40,774 bases of DNA from contig QCQE01000010.1 in the NCBI GenBank assembly GCA_003212275.1, positions 1 through 40,774 of the forward strand, written 5' to 3'. The translations under genes and the position numbers were made by a program. This document shows positions 15,989 to 25,144 of the stretch, piece after piece. This stretch comes from Pelagibacteraceae bacterium AG-447-N18. Lineage in GTDB: Bacteria; Pseudomonadota; Alphaproteobacteria; Pelagibacterales; Pelagibacteraceae. The notes under the pieces were generated by a model that had not been told where the DNA came from, did no database searches, and was given only the letters and a program-made list of their open reading frames with translations. Numbering within the stretch: position 1 is the first letter of the stretch; each line of letters begins with the position of its first letter.

Positions 15989-16016
15989 TGGACAAATAGT
16001 TTCAATAATATATAAA
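15989..16016 (+). promoter_or_regulatory. Sigma-70-type promoter for tRNA-Leu (and tig)
   Basis: TGGACA (15989-15994) and TATAAA (16011-16016) are separated by 16 bases, each differing from consensus at one position. The predicted transcription start near 16023 lies a few bases before the tRNA at 16031. The layout matches the promoter seen before tRNA-Val. Confidence 0.65.
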
Positions 16017-16030
16017 ACTTCAAGATTTGT

Positions 16031-16115
16031 GGGGCGATGGCGGAATTGGTAGACGCGTCGGTCTTAGGAACCGATAGAGCAATCTGTGAAGGTTCGAGTC
16101 CTTTTCGCCCTACCA
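16031..16115 (+). tRNA. tRNA-Leu (anticodon TAG)
   Basis: 85 bases including an encoded CCA end. The acceptor GGGGCGA pairs with TCGCCCT (one G-T pair), the discriminator is A, the anticodon loop is CTTAGGA (anticodon TAG) and the T loop is TTCGAGT. It has the long variable arm of a class II tRNA, as expected for leucine. The trigger factor start codon is only ten bases after the CCA. Confidence 0.96.
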
Positions 16116-16125
16116 TCAATAGACT

Positions 16126-17559
16126 ATGAAAGTAACAATAGAAAATAAAAAAGGTTTAAATAAAGATTTAAAAGTATTCATAGATAAAAAAATTATGAGT
16201 ACCTATATGGATCAAAGGTATGAAGAAATTAAAGGAACTGTAAATCTTAAAGGTTTTAGACCCGGAAAAGTACCAAAGGAAATTTTAAAAAGACAATTTG
16301 GAAAAGCAGTTTTTGGAGAAGTTTTAGATAAAGTTATTAAAGACACTTCAACCAAAGCATTGCAAGAAAACAATATCAAACCTGCGGGTCAACCTAAATT
16401 AAATCTAAAAACTTACGGAGAAGATAAAGATCTTGAATATATTATTTCAGTAACAGAGCTTCCAAAGGTCGAAGTAAAGCCAATAGAAAATATTAAGTTT
16501 GATGAGTATTCAGTTAAAATAGATGAAACCGAAGCAGATAAAAGAATAAAAGAAATTGCAAAGAATCAACCAAATTTTAAAGATGCTACAAAAGATACAA
16601 CTGCAAAAGAAGGTGATTTAATAGCCTTTGATTATAATGCCACTATTGATGACAAGCCATTTAAAGGTGGTGAAGGTAAAAATACACAATTAACTTTAGG
16701 TAAAGATTTATTTTTGAAAGGTTTTGATAAACAACTAATGGGTGTCAAAGTAGGTGATGAAAAGATTGTTGAAGCTACTTTACCTGAAAACTTTCCTGAA
16801 AAAGAATTAGTAAATAAAAAAGCTAAATTTAAATGCAAAATAACAGTATTAAAAAATCCTGAACCTGTAAAAATTGATGATGAGTTTGCAAAAAATTTTG
16901 GTGCGAAAGATTTAAAAGATCTTAAATCTTTAATTTCAAAGCAAATAAATGAGGAATATAAAAACTCGCTTGAGCGTTTTTCCAAAAATCAAATCTTAAA
17001 AGAGATAGAAAAATTTAAGATCACTGAAATTCCTGAGAATCTGATTGATGAAGAAGTAAAGATTCTTTCTCAAGGAATGTCCGAAGAAGATGCAAAAAAA
17101 AGTAGGAAAAATTTTGAAGAAATTGCGAAAAAAAGAATTAAAGTTGGATTAGTTTTAAATGAATTTGGTGAGCAAAATCAAATCAAGGTAACAGAACAGG
17201 AACTACAAGCTGAAGTTCAAAAACAAATCAAAATGATGCCAGGTCAAGAGAAAATGGTTATGGATTTTTATCAAAAAAATCCTTCAGCATTATCTAGCTT
17301 AAGAGGTACAGTCTACGAAGAAAAAATTTTAAAATTAATTAAAGAAAAAGCAAAACCAAATAAGAAAGAAGTTTCAAAAGAAGAAGCAGAAAAAATTTTA
17401 AAACAATCTCAAATGCAAGAATATAGTCATTCTAATGAAGGCAAAGAAAAAACTGAAAAGAAGGTTGAGGCTAAAAAAACTTCAACGAACAAAACTAAAA
17501 CAAAAACCTCAAAAACAAAGTCGCCTGTCAAAAAAACAAAAAAAGTTAGCAAAAAGTAA
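16126..17559 (+). CDS. tig: Trigger factor, ribosome-associated chaperone/prolyl isomerase
   Basis: 477 residues. It binds the ribosome exit site and shields nascent chains. The ribosome-binding signature GFRPGKVP is at residues 43-50. The FKBP-type PPIase domain spans about 163-243 ([20 protein letters not shown]). The C-terminal chaperone arms extend to about 405. After that comes a Lys/Thr/Ser-rich low-complexity tail of about 70 residues, longer than in E. coli (432 residues in total). The start is ten bases after tRNA-Leu with no Shine-Dalgarno sequence, so the message is probably made from the tRNA transcript. It is followed by clpP, the common tig-clpP-clpX order. Confidence 0.95.
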   Translation: MKVTIENKKGLNKDLKVFIDKKIMSTYMDQRYEEIKGTVNLKGFRPGKVPKEILKRQFGKAVFGEVLDKVIKDTSTKALQENNIKPAGQPKLNLKTYGEDKDLEYIISVTELPKVEVKPIENIKFDEYSVKIDETEADKRIKEIAKNQPNFKDATKDTTAKEGDLIAFDYNATIDDKPFKGGEGKNTQLTLGKDLFLKGFDKQLMGVKVGDEKIVEATLPENFPEKELVNKKAKFKCKITVLKNPEPVKIDDEFAKNFGAKDLKDLKSLISKQINEEYKNSLERFSKNQILKEIEKFKITEIPENLIDEEVKILSQGMSEEDAKKSRKNFEEIAKKRIKVGLVLNEFGEQNQIKVTEQELQAEVQKQIKMMPGQEKMVMDFYQKNPSALSSLRGTVYEEKILKLIKEKAKPNKKEVSKEEAEKILKQSQMQEYSHSNEGKEKTEKKVEAKKTSTNKTKTKTSKTKSPVKKTKKVSKK

Positions 17560-17591
17560 TCTCAAGTTGTATAAGTAAAGCGAATCAACTT

Positions 17592-18203
17592 ATGACAAAT
17601 AAAATATCAGAACATATGAGCACGTTAGTACCTATGGTTGTCGAACAATCAAGTAAGGGAGAAAGAGCATATGATATTTACTCGAGACTATTAAAAGAGA
17701 GAATAATTTTTCTAACAGGTCAAATTAACGATAATGTTGCCTCTCTAGTTACTGCCCAACTTTTATTTTTGGAGGCAGAAGATCCTAAAAAAGAAATTTA
17801 TTTATATATAAATAGCCCTGGGGGGTTAGTGACTGCGGGTCTTGGTATCTACGATACAATGCAATATGTAAAGCCTGATATTTCCACATTATGTATTGGT
17901 CAAGCGGCATCGATGGGATCATTTTTACTTTCAGCTGGAAAAAAAGGAAAAAGATTTTCATTACCAAATTCTAGAATAATGGTTCATCAACCATCAGCAG
18001 GTTTTCAGGGACAAGCTACAGATATTGAGATTCATGCTAATGAAGTTTTATCTCTAAAAAAAAGATTAAATGAAATTTATTCAAAACACACTGGTAAATC
18101 AGTAGATGAAATAAAATCTGCTCTAGAAAGAGATAACTTCATGACAGCAGATGCTGCCAAGTCATTTGGTCTGATAGATGAAGTGGTAGAAAAAAGATCT
18201 TAA
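17592..18203 (+). CDS. clpP: ATP-dependent Clp protease proteolytic subunit
   Basis: 203 residues. Serine peptidase that forms a double heptamer ring and degrades proteins delivered by ClpX. The catalytic triad is Ser107 (GQAASMGS), His132 (IMVHQP) and Asp181 (ERDNF), offset by ten from the E. coli mature numbering, with no residue missing. It starts 32 bases after tig. The sequence just before the start codon can fold with it (see findings). An in-frame ATG at residue 9 is an alternative start. It is in the same orientation and block as clpX and lon. Confidence 0.96.
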   Translation: MTNKISEHMSTLVPMVVEQSSKGERAYDIYSRLLKERIIFLTGQINDNVASLVTAQLLFLEAEDPKKEIYLYINSPGGLVTAGLGIYDTMQYVKPDISTLCIGQAASMGSFLLSAGKKGKRFSLPNSRIMVHQPSAGFQGQATDIEIHANEVLSLKKRLNEIYSKHTGKSVDEIKSALERDNFMTADAAKSFGLIDEVVEKRS

Positions 18204-18255
18204 TACACAAGATATTGACATCAAATTATTAGAAACTTGATTAACATTAGTCTCT

Positions 18256-18261
18256 TATAAT
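18256..18261 (+). promoter_or_regulatory. Candidate -10 element upstream of clpX
   Basis: A perfect TATAAT lies 32 bases before the clpX start in the 89-base gap after clpP. No good -35 hexamer is found at 16-18 bases; TTGACA occurs in the gap but is 35 bases upstream of it. A separate clpX promoter is likely but its sigma factor is unclear. Confidence 0.35.
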
Positions 18262-18292
18262 AGAGTAATTGAATTGATTCGTTTTAAAAACT

Positions 18293-19561
18293 ATGAATAC
18301 AAATAACAAAAATATTTTATATTGTTCTTTCTGCGGAAAAAGTCAACACGAAGTTAGAAAGCTTATTGCAGGTCCAACTGTTTTTATATGTGATGAGTGT
18401 GTTGAACTTTGTATGGATATCATCAAAGAGGAGAACAAAGATACTTTTGTAAAACATCAAGATGGGTTACCTTCACCAAAAGAGATTTGTTCAGTTTTAG
18501 ATGATTATGTAATTGGACAATCACATGCTAAAAAAGTTTTATCTGTAGCAGTTCATAATCATTACAAAAGACTTAATTATGAAAATAAGACAAGCAAAAA
18601 TGTAGAGCTTGCTAAATCAAATATTCTATTAGTTGGACCAACTGGATGTGGGAAAACTTTATTGGCACAAACACTTGCTAGAATTTTGGATGTTCCATTT
18701 ACAATGGCTGATGCAACCACATTAACCGAGGCAGGTTATGTTGGTGAAGATGTTGAAAATATTATTTTAAAGTTATTACAAGCTGCAGACTATAATGTTG
18801 AAAAAGCACAACGTGGAATTGTTTATATAGATGAGGTTGATAAAATTAGCAGAAAATCTGAGAACCCATCTATAACTAGAGATGTTTCAGGTGAAGGTGT
18901 ACAACAAGCGCTTTTAAAAATTATGGAAGGAACAATAGCAAGTGTTCCACCACAAGGTGGAAGAAAACATCCTCAGCAAGAATTTTTACAAGTTGATACA
19001 ACAAATATTTTGTTTATCTGTGGTGGTGCTTTTGCAGGATTAGATAAAATTATATCACAAAGAGACAAAGGAACCTCAATAGGTTTTGGTGCTGATGTGA
19101 AAAATACTCAAGACAAAAAGACTGGTGAATGGATGAAAGGTTTGGAGCCAGAGGATTTATTAAGATATGGTTTAATTCCAGAGTTTATTGGTAGATTACC
19201 AATGATTGCTACTCTAGATGATTTAGACGAAAAATCTTTAATTAAAATATTACAAGAGCCAAAAAATTCTTTAACGAAACAATATCAAGAATTATTTAAA
19301 TTAGATGGTGCAAAACTAAGTTTTAAAGAAAGTGCATTAAAAGAAATTGCCCTGAAAGCAATTAGAAAAAAAACAGGAGCAAGGGGCTTAAGATCAATTT
19401 TGGAAAATATTTTACTTAAGACGATGTATGATTTACCGAGTCAAGAAAATATTAAAGAAGTCATAGTTGATGCCGCATCTGTAAAAGGGCAGTCACAACC
19501 AATAATAGTCCATTCAGAATCGGATGATAAATCTAAGCCTAGTAAGACCTCAGCGGCTTAA
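18293..19561 (+). CDS. clpX: Clp protease ATP-binding subunit ClpX
   Basis: 422 residues. AAA+ unfoldase that recognises tagged substrates and threads them into ClpP. The zinc-binding domain has Cys11, Cys14, Cys33 and Cys36. Walker A GPTGCGKT is at 115-122, Walker B IVYIDE at 176-181, pore loop GYVG at 148-151, and the ClpP-docking IGF loop at 263-265. The C-terminal sensor-2 motif is [10 protein letters not shown]. All functional elements are intact. Length matches the family (about 420). It lies between clpP and lon on the same strand. Confidence 0.97.
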   Translation: MNTNNKNILYCSFCGKSQHEVRKLIAGPTVFICDECVELCMDIIKEENKDTFVKHQDGLPSPKEICSVLDDYVIGQSHAKKVLSVAVHNHYKRLNYENKTSKNVELAKSNILLVGPTGCGKTLLAQTLARILDVPFTMADATTLTEAGYVGEDVENIILKLLQAADYNVEKAQRGIVYIDEVDKISRKSENPSITRDVSGEGVQQALLKIMEGTIASVPPQGGRKHPQQEFLQVDTTNILFICGGAFAGLDKIISQRDKGTSIGFGADVKNTQDKKTGEWMKGLEPEDLLRYGLIPEFIGRLPMIATLDDLDEKSLIKILQEPKNSLTKQYQELFKLDGAKLSFKESALKEIALKAIRKKTGARGLRSILENILLKTMYDLPSQENIKEVIVDAASVKGQSQPIIVHSESDDKSKPSKTSAA

Positions 19562-19593
19562 TATCCTTAATAAATAAGAAAAAGGTATTGCAA

Positions 19594-19606
19594 TATAATT
19601 TATAAT
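19594..19606 (+). promoter_or_regulatory. Tandem TATAAT boxes upstream of lon
   Basis: Two TATAAT hexamers (19594-19599 and 19601-19606) lie 17-30 bases before the lon start in the 61-base clpX-lon gap. No clear -35 hexamer is present, so this is only a candidate. Confidence 0.3.
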
Positions 19607-19622
19607 ATCCATATTCATACCC

Positions 19623-22001
19623 ATGGATGTCAAAATTTCATCACCTTTATTACCACTACGAGACATTGTAGTGTTTCCAAGTATGGTAATTCCTCTTTTT
19701 GTAGGCAGAGATAAATCTATTTCTGCCCTGAATGAAGTAATGAAAAAAGATAAAAAGATTATTTTAGTAACTCAAAAAAATTCAGAAATAGATGATCCAA
19801 AAAAGACAGATATTTTTATGTATGGTTGTGAGGGTAGTATTCTTCAACTTTTAAAATTACCGGATGGAACTGTTAAAGTTTTAGTTGAAGGGATAAAAAG
19901 AGTTAAGATTTTAGATTTTAAAGACAATGAAAAATTCATTACTTGTGAGTTTACTCACTATAACGACATCATAACTAAAGATGAAGATCTATATCCACTA
20001 GCAGCAACAGCTTTGAGAAGATTAGAAAAATTAACATCAATAAATAAAAAAATTTCTAATGAAACTATTAATTCTATTAAACAATTAAAAGACCCTTCCC
20101 AGATTGCTGATAATATTGCATCTCATATAACCGCAACTATCTCAGAAAAACAACAAATTTTCGAAACTATAGATGTTAAGAAAAGATTAAATTCAATAAT
20201 TAAGATAATGGAGAACGAGACTAGTATAATTGGTGTTGAAAAAAGAATTCGTGGCAGAGTTAAAACGCAAATGGAAAAAACTCAAAGAGAATATTATTTA
20301 AATGAACAATTGAAAGCTATCCAAAAAGAGTTGGGTGAAATTGAGGATGGAAAAGATGAAAATACTAGTCTCAATAAAGCAATTGTAAAAGCAAGAATGC
20401 CAAAAGAAGTTGAAAAAAAATGCTTACAAGAATTAAAAAAATTAAAAAACATGAGTCCAATGTCAGCCGAAGCGACTGTTGTGAGAAATTATTTAGATTG
20501 GATGACAGAACTTCCATGGCATAAAAAAAGTGCCGTAGATATTGATCTTAAAAAAGCTTTAGAAATTTTAGATAAAGATCATTTTGGTCTAGAAAAAGTA
20601 AAAGAGAGAATTATTGAATTTTTAGCTGTTCAGAAAAGAATGGAAAAAATTAAAGGTCCTATATTATGTTTGGTTGGTCCCCCTGGTGTTGGTAAAACAT
20701 CTTTAGGAAAATCGATAGCAAAAGCTACTAACAGAGAATTTGTAAGAATGTCAGTTGGTGGTATGAGAGATGAAGCAGAAATAAGAGGACACAGAAGAAC
20801 ATACATAGGCTCTCTACCTGGTAAAATAATTCAAATGATGAAAAAAGCTGGAACAAAAAATCCATTAATTCTCTTAGACGAGATTGATAAAATTGGTAAT
20901 GATTATCGAGGTGACCCATCTTCAGCATTACTTGAAGCATTAGATCCTGAACAGAATACGACTTTTAACGATCATTATCTTGAAGTTGATTATGATTTAT
21001 CTGATGTTATGTTTGTTACAACAGCTAACACTTTAAACATTCTTCCGCCTCTACTAGATAGAATGGAAGTTATAAGACTCGCAGGTTATACGGAGGATGA
21101 AAAAATAAATATTGCAAACAAATATTTATTACCAAAACAAATTAAAGATAATGGCGTTAAAGAAAAAGAGATGAGTTTACAAAATGACATTATTCAAGAA
21201 ATTATCAGAAGTTACACAAAGGAGTCTGGTGTTAGAAATTTAGAAAGAGAAATTTCTAAAGTTGCTAGAAAAGTAGTTAAGAAAGTTGTTTCTGGAGAGG
21301 AAAAAGAAGTCAAGATTAATAAAGAAAATTTGTCAGATTTTTTAGGTGTTCCGAAGTTTAAATCAGGTGAATTAGAAACTGAAAATAGAGTTGGAATAGT
21401 TACTGGATTGGCATGGACTGAATATGGTGGAGAAATTTTGAAAATTGAAACTGCTACAATGCCTGGAAAGGGTAGAATGCAAATAACAGGTAAGCTTGGA
21501 GATGTAATGCAAGAGTCAGTCAAAGCTGCAAAATCTTTTGTTAGATCCAAATGTTTAGAGTATGGAATAATACCTCCGCTGTTTGAGAAAAAAGATTTTC
21601 ATATTCACGTTCCAGAGGGTGCTACGCCAAAAGATGGTCCATCAGCAGGTATTGGAATGGTTACTTCTATAGTATCTTCTATTACAAACATTCCAGTTAA
21701 AAGGGATGTTGCAATGACAGGTGAGGTTACTTTAACAGGTCAAGTATTGCCAATTGGTGGCTTAAAAGAAAAACTTATTGCAGCGCATAGAGCAGGAGTC
21801 AAAGAAGTCTTAATTCCAAAAGAAAATGAGAAAGATTTAGTTGATATGCCTAAAAAAATAATTGATGAAATTAAAATAACTCCTGTTGAGTATGCTGATG
21901 AAGTTTTAAAGATTGCTTTAACTAAGGAGCTCAAAAAAACAGAATGGGTTGAAGTTGATATTTCTAAAAAAGACGACAAGTCTCAAGCAAGTATTCAATA
22001 A
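19623..22001 (+). CDS. lon: ATP-dependent protease Lon (LonA)
   Basis: 792 residues, full length for LonA. It degrades misfolded and selected regulatory proteins in the cytoplasm. The N-terminal substrate-binding domain (about 1-300) begins SPLLPLRDIVVFPSMVIPLF, followed by a coiled-coil region near 205-245. The AAA+ domain has Walker A GPPGVGKT (352-359) and Walker B around PLILLDEID (414-422). The peptidase domain has the Ser-Lys dyad Ser674 (PKDGPSAG) and Lys717 (GGLKEKL), with the same 43-residue spacing as in E. coli. The start codon can pair with the leader (see findings). It is the last large gene of the tig-clpP-clpX-lon block. Confidence 0.97.
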   Translation: MDVKISSPLLPLRDIVVFPSMVIPLFVGRDKSISALNEVMKKDKKIILVTQKNSEIDDPKKTDIFMYGCEGSILQLLKLPDGTVKVLVEGIKRVKILDFKDNEKFITCEFTHYNDIITKDEDLYPLAATALRRLEKLTSINKKISNETINSIKQLKDPSQIADNIASHITATISEKQQIFETIDVKKRLNSIIKIMENETSIIGVEKRIRGRVKTQMEKTQREYYLNEQLKAIQKELGEIEDGKDENTSLNKAIVKARMPKEVEKKCLQELKKLKNMSPMSAEATVVRNYLDWMTELPWHKKSAVDIDLKKALEILDKDHFGLEKVKERIIEFLAVQKRMEKIKGPILCLVGPPGVGKTSLGKSIAKATNREFVRMSVGGMRDEAEIRGHRRTYIGSLPGKIIQMMKKAGTKNPLILLDEIDKIGNDYRGDPSSALLEALDPEQNTTFNDHYLEVDYDLSDVMFVTTANTLNILPPLLDRMEVIRLAGYTEDEKINIANKYLLPKQIKDNGVKEKEMSLQNDIIQEIIRSYTKESGVRNLEREISKVARKVVKKVVSGEEKEVKINKENLSDFLGVPKFKSGELETENRVGIVTGLAWTEYGGEILKIETATMPGKGRMQITGKLGDVMQESVKAAKSFVRSKCLEYGIIPPLFEKKDFHIHVPEGATPKDGPSAGIGMVTSIVSSITNIPVKRDVAMTGEVTLTGQVLPIGGLKEKLIAAHRAGVKEVLIPKENEKDLVDMPKKIIDEIKITPVEYADEVLKIALTKELKKTEWVEVDISKKDDKSQASIQ

Positions 22002-22012
22002 AAAATTTATTT

Positions 22013-22132
22013 ATGGAATTATATATAATTTTATTAATTGTAGTTTTTGTAACTTATTATTTAATCAGACCAACATCGAAAACAGAGAAAGATAATTTTA
22101 ACTCCAAAAATAATTGGAGAGGTGGATTTTAA
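22013..22132 (+). CDS. 39-residue single-pass membrane peptide, unknown function
   Basis: ATG at 22013, 11 bases after the lon stop. It reads MELYIILLIVVFVTYYLIRP, one hydrophobic helix, then a polar tail TSKTEKDNFNSKNNWRGGF. The architecture (N-terminal helix, conserved-looking RP junction, charged tail) closely resembles the 40-residue peptide at 1271-1393, whose helix also ends in FRP. It is likely co-transcribed with lon, and its stop precedes the tRNA-Val promoter. No family is recognised. Translation is inferred from position and composition. Confidence 0.5.
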   Translation: MELYIILLIVVFVTYYLIRPTSKTEKDNFNSKNNWRGGF

Positions 22133-22166
22133 AAAATTATCTTTTATTTATAACAACTAATTAATC

Positions 22167-22194
22167 TTGACCTTATTTTGCTAAAAGATATAAC
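22167..22194 (+). promoter_or_regulatory. Sigma-70-type promoter for tRNA-Val/tRNA-Asp
   Basis: TTGACC (22167-22172) and TATAAC (22189-22194) are separated by 16 bases, each one base off consensus. The predicted start near 22201 is about nine bases before tRNA-Val. Confidence 0.75.
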
Positions 22195-22209
22195 CAACTC
22201 TTTGGTTTT

Positions 22210-22285
22210 GGGCGGTTAGCTCAGTTGGTAGAGCATCTCGTTTACACCGAGGGGGTCAAAGGTTCGAGTCCTTTACTGCCCACCA
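22210..22285 (+). tRNA. tRNA-Val (anticodon TAC)
   Basis: 76 bases with encoded CCA. The acceptor GGGCGGT pairs with ACTGCCC (one G-T pair), the D arm is GCTCAGTTGGTAGAGC, the anticodon loop TTTACAC gives TAC, and the T arm AAAGG/CCTTT encloses TTCGAGT. It lies 14 bases before tRNA-Asp and is transcribed with it. Confidence 0.97.
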
Positions 22286-22299
22286 AAAGAATCAAAAGT

Positions 22300-22376
22300 G
22301 GGGGTGTAGCTCAGTTGGTTAGAGCGATCGCCTGTCACGCGATAGGTCGAGGGTTCGAGTCCCTTCACTCCCGCCA
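22300..22376 (+). tRNA. tRNA-Asp (anticodon GTC)
   Basis: 77 bases with encoded CCA. The acceptor GGGGGTG pairs with CACTCCC, the discriminator is G as expected for tRNA-Asp, and the anticodon loop CTGTCAC gives GTC. D and T arms are complete. It shares a transcript with tRNA-Val, and no terminator is visible before nuoA. Confidence 0.97.
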
Positions 22377-22393
22377 CTTATTTAATTTAAAGC

Positions 22394-22408
22394 TGATAAT
22401 TGTTATCA
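22394..22408. promoter_or_regulatory. Short dyad upstream of the nuo operon
   Basis: TGATAA, TTG, TTATCA form a 15-base inverted repeat in the 106-base gap between tRNA-Asp and nuoA. It could be an operator or part of the nuo promoter region. No convincing -35/-10 pair for nuo was found in this gap, so read-through from the tRNA promoter is possible. Confidence 0.25.
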
Positions 22409-22482
22409 AATGAGCTGTATATTTTGAATAATGTGACCTAACACCACTTCATCTAGCTTTAAAAAATGATATATATTCCACC

Positions 22483-22851
22483 ATGACAGCGGAATTTTTA
22501 AAAGATTATTTACCTATAATATTATTCCTGATTATAGCATTAGGACTTAGTTGTGCTTTTATAGTAATTAATTTTATCTTATCTCCAAAAAATCCAGATC
22601 CAGAAAAATTATCAGCTTATGAATGTGGATTTGAACCATTCCAAGATTCAAGAATGGAATTTGATGTAAGATTTTATTTAGTTGCAATTCTTTTTATTAT
22701 TTTTGATCTTGAAATTGCATTTTTATTTCCGTGGGCAATCTCTTTGGGAAATATTGGTATCCTGGGTTTTACGTCAATGATGATTTTTTTATTCATACTT
22801 ACAATTGGATTTATTTATGAATGGAAAAAAGGCGCATTAGACTGGGAATAA
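22483..22851 (+). CDS. nuoA: NADH-quinone oxidoreductase subunit A
   Basis: 122 residues with three membrane helices, the usual size. The conserved loop [20 protein letters not shown], including the Cys of the ND3 loop, and the acidic stretch [12 protein letters not shown] in helix 2 identify NuoA. It is a small membrane subunit at the junction of the peripheral and membrane arms. It is the first gene of a 14-gene operon in the order A to N, 106 bases after tRNA-Asp. Confidence 0.96.
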   Translation: MTAEFLKDYLPIILFLIIALGLSCAFIVINFILSPKNPDPEKLSAYECGFEPFQDSRMEFDVRFYLVAILFIIFDLEIAFLFPWAISLGNIGILGFTSMMIFLFILTIGFIYEWKKGALDWE

Positions 22852-22862
22852 AATTTTTTTAA

Positions 22863-23378
22863 ATGAATAATAAATTAGATCAAGTACCTGATGAATTTAA
22901 ACAACTTGCAGAAGATTTTGGCAAGAATGGCTTTATAACTACTTCATTAGAAAATTTAGTAAATTGGTCAAGATCTGGGTCTTTACATTGGATGACTTTT
23001 GGTCTTGCTTGCTGTGCTGTTGAAATGATGCAAACAGCCATGCCTAGATATGATCTTGAAAGGTTTGGTGCTGCCCCAAGGGGATCACCTAGACAATCTG
23101 ATGTTATGATTGTTGCAGGTACTTTAACAAATAAGATGGCACCAGCATTAAGAAAAGTTTATGATCAAATGCCAGAACCAAGATATGTTATATCAATGGG
23201 AAGTTGCGCCAATGGTGGAGGTTACTATCATTATTCATATTCTGTTGTAAGAGGTTGTGATCGTATTGTGCCCGTTGATGTTTATGTACCAGGTTGCCCA
23301 CCTTCTGCTGAAGCATTGTTATATGGAATAATGCAATTACAAAAAAAAATTAGAAATAAAGGATCTTTTACGAGGTAA
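22863..23378 (+). CDS. nuoB: NADH-quinone oxidoreductase subunit B
   Basis: 171 residues. It carries the terminal 4Fe-4S cluster N2, which hands electrons to quinone. The ligands are Cys50, Cys51 (LACCAVEMM), Cys115 (GSCANGGG) and Cys145 (VPGCPPSAE), all present. It starts 11 bases after nuoA and ends one base before nuoC. Confidence 0.97.
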   Translation: MNNKLDQVPDEFKQLAEDFGKNGFITTSLENLVNWSRSGSLHWMTFGLACCAVEMMQTAMPRYDLERFGAAPRGSPRQSDVMIVAGTLTNKMAPALRKVYDQMPEPRYVISMGSCANGGGYYHYSYSVVRGCDRIVPVDVYVPGCPPSAEALLYGIMQLQKKIRNKGSFTR

Positions 23379-23379
23379 A

Positions 23380-23985
23380 ATGAATAATTTAATTGATTTA
23401 GAGAAAAAGATAAATTCAGAACTTACGACAAAAATCAATAAGACTTCAATTAAACATAATCAAATTTATGTCGAAATTGATAAAGATGATTTAATTGACG
23501 TTGTCTTATTTATAAAAACAAACAAAGATACTAAGTTTAGACAGCTTATTGATATTACAGTTGTAGATTATCCTGAGGAAACTCAAAGATTTAAGGTTGT
23601 ATATTTATTCTTAAGCCATGAGTTTAATCACAGAATGATCTTAAGTTATTTCATAAACGAAAATGAACTGATCTCATCTTTAACATCTGTATTTCCATCT
23701 GCTAATTGGATGGAAAGAGAAGTTTTTGATATGTACGGCGTAAATTTTAAAAATCATCCTGATTTAAGAAGAATTTTAACCGACTATGGTTTTGAAGGTC
23801 ACCCATTAAGAAAAGATTTTCCTTTAACTGGTCATTCGGAAGTTAGATATAGTGAGGAGAAAAAAAAAGTTATCAGTGAGCCTGTAAAATTAGAGCAAAA
23901 TTATAGAAATTTTGATTACGAAAGTCCTTGGGAAGGAACAAAATATATTAAAGAAATATCAGAAAATAATGACAAAAAAAATTAA
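23380..23985 (+). CDS. nuoC: NADH-quinone oxidoreductase subunit C
   Basis: 201 residues, a separate NuoC as in alphaproteobacteria and mitochondria (30 kDa subunit), not a NuoCD fusion. The 30 kDa signature is [20 protein letters not shown], followed by [20 protein letters not shown], which packs against NuoD near the quinone site. The last 17 bases overlap the start of nuoD, consistent with coupling. Confidence 0.96.
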   Translation: MNNLIDLEKKINSELTTKINKTSIKHNQIYVEIDKDDLIDVVLFIKTNKDTKFRQLIDITVVDYPEETQRFKVVYLFLSHEFNHRMILSYFINENELISSLTSVFPSANWMEREVFDMYGVNFKNHPDLRRILTDYGFEGHPLRKDFPLTGHSEVRYSEEKKKVISEPVKLEQNYRNFDYESPWEGTKYIKEISENNDKKN

Positions 23986-25144
23986 AAATCTTAATTTGAA
24001 TTTTGGTCCACAACACCCAGCTGCCCATGGTGTGTTAAGACTAATTCTCGAGCTAGATGGTGAGGTTGTAGAAAAAGCAGACCCACATATTGGTTTATTG
24101 CATCGAGGAACAGAAAAATTAATTGAAAATAAAACATATATGCAAGCAGTTCCATATTTTGATCGACTTGATTATGTTGCCCCCATGAACCAAGAACATG
24201 CTTTTGCTTTAGCTATTGAAAAAATTCTAGAAATCGATGTTCCAATAAGAGCTCAATATATAAGAGTAATGTTTTGTGAAATTGGTAGAATATTAAGTCA
24301 TATACTAAATGTTACTACTCAAGCTCTGGACGTAGGTGCTCTAACACCATCATTATGGGGATTTGAGGAAAGAGAGACATTAATGACTTTTTATGAGCGA
24401 GCGTCTGGATCAAGATTGCACGCAAATTATTTCAGAGCTGGTGGTGTCCATCAAGATTTACCAGCTGGTTTAGAAAATGATATAGCAAAATTTTGTGAAA
24501 CTTTTCCAAAAATAATAAATGATCTTGAGAACCTTTTAACTGATAATAGAATATTTAAGCAAAGAAATGTGGATATTGGAGTGGTAACTAAAGATGATGC
24601 GCTAGACTACTCTTTTAGTGGTGTCATGATTAGAGGATCAGGAATTCCGTGGGATTTAAGAAAATCTCAACCCTACGATTGCTATGATCAGTTAGAGTTT
24701 AAAATTCCAGTAGGTAAAAATGGTGATTGTTATGATCGATATTTATGTAGAATTGAGGAAATGAAAGAAAGTGTATCAATTATAAAACAATGTTTAGCAA
24801 GAATGGAGAAAGGTCCAATTAAAACTTTTGATGGCAAAATATCTCCTCCATCTAAAGCAGAAATAAAACAATCCATGGAGGCATTGATACATCACTTTAA
24901 ATTATTTACCGAGGGATACCGTGTTCCAAAAGATGAAATTTATACTGCTGTCGAAGCACCAAAGGGTGAATTTGGTGTTTATCTAATATCGGATGGATCA
25001 AGCAAACCTTACAAGTGCAAGATTAGAGCACCAGGATTTTCACATTTACAATCAATGGATTATTTAATTAAGGGCCACATGTTAGCGGATGTGCCTGCTG
25101 TTCTTGGCTCACTTGATATTGTTTTTGGGGAGGTTGATAGATGA
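23969..25144 (+). CDS. nuoD: NADH-quinone oxidoreductase subunit D
   Basis: 391 residues from the ATG at 23969 ([21 protein letters not shown]). The frame is open further upstream, but the extra part lies wholly inside nuoC and would need a TTG start, so the inner ATG is chosen. The motif [11 protein letters not shown] and the C-terminal DIVFGEVDR are typical of the 49 kDa subunit that forms the quinone-binding pocket with NuoB. The stop overlaps the nuoE start as ATGA. Confidence 0.96.
   Translation: MTKKIKNLNLNFGPQHPAAHGVLRLILELDGEVVEKADPHIGLLHRGTEKLIENKTYMQAVPYFDRLDYVAPMNQEHAFALAIEKILEIDVPIRAQYIRVMFCEIGRILSHILNVTTQALDVGALTPSLWGFEERETLMTFYERASGSRLHANYFRAGGVHQDLPAGLENDIAKFCETFPKIINDLENLLTDNRIFKQRNVDIGVVTKDDALDYSFSGVMIRGSGIPWDLRKSQPYDCYDQLEFKIPVGKNGDCYDRYLCRIEEMKESVSIIKQCLARMEKGPIKTFDGKISPPSKAEIKQSMEALIHHFKLFTEGYRVPKDEIYTAVEAPKGEFGVYLISDGSSKPYKCKIRAPGFSHLQSMDYLIKGHMLADVPAVLGSLDIVFGEVDR

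Noticed and set aside
15951-15995. Longer DUF1289 protein start
   Set aside because: The extra 15 residues do not fit the family and would overlap the -35 region of the tRNA-Leu promoter.
16632-16985. 117-residue minus-strand ORF inside tig
   Set aside because: Antisense to the FKBP domain of trigger factor, with serine/phenylalanine-rich composition typical of reverse reading of Lys/Glu codons.
22192-22207. AACCAA/TTGGTT hairpin before tRNA-Val as a lon terminator
   Set aside because: The stem is weak and overlaps the -10 box of a better-supported tRNA promoter, and no T run follows.
22225-22413. 62-residue plus-strand ORF across the two tRNA genes
   Set aside because: It runs through tRNA-Val and tRNA-Asp, both of which have complete cloverleaf features; the frame is a by-product of tRNA sequence.
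23912-23968. Longer nuoD with a TTG start
   Set aside because: The extension lies inside nuoC and has no family similarity; NuoD proteins begin close to the [11 protein letters not shown] motif.
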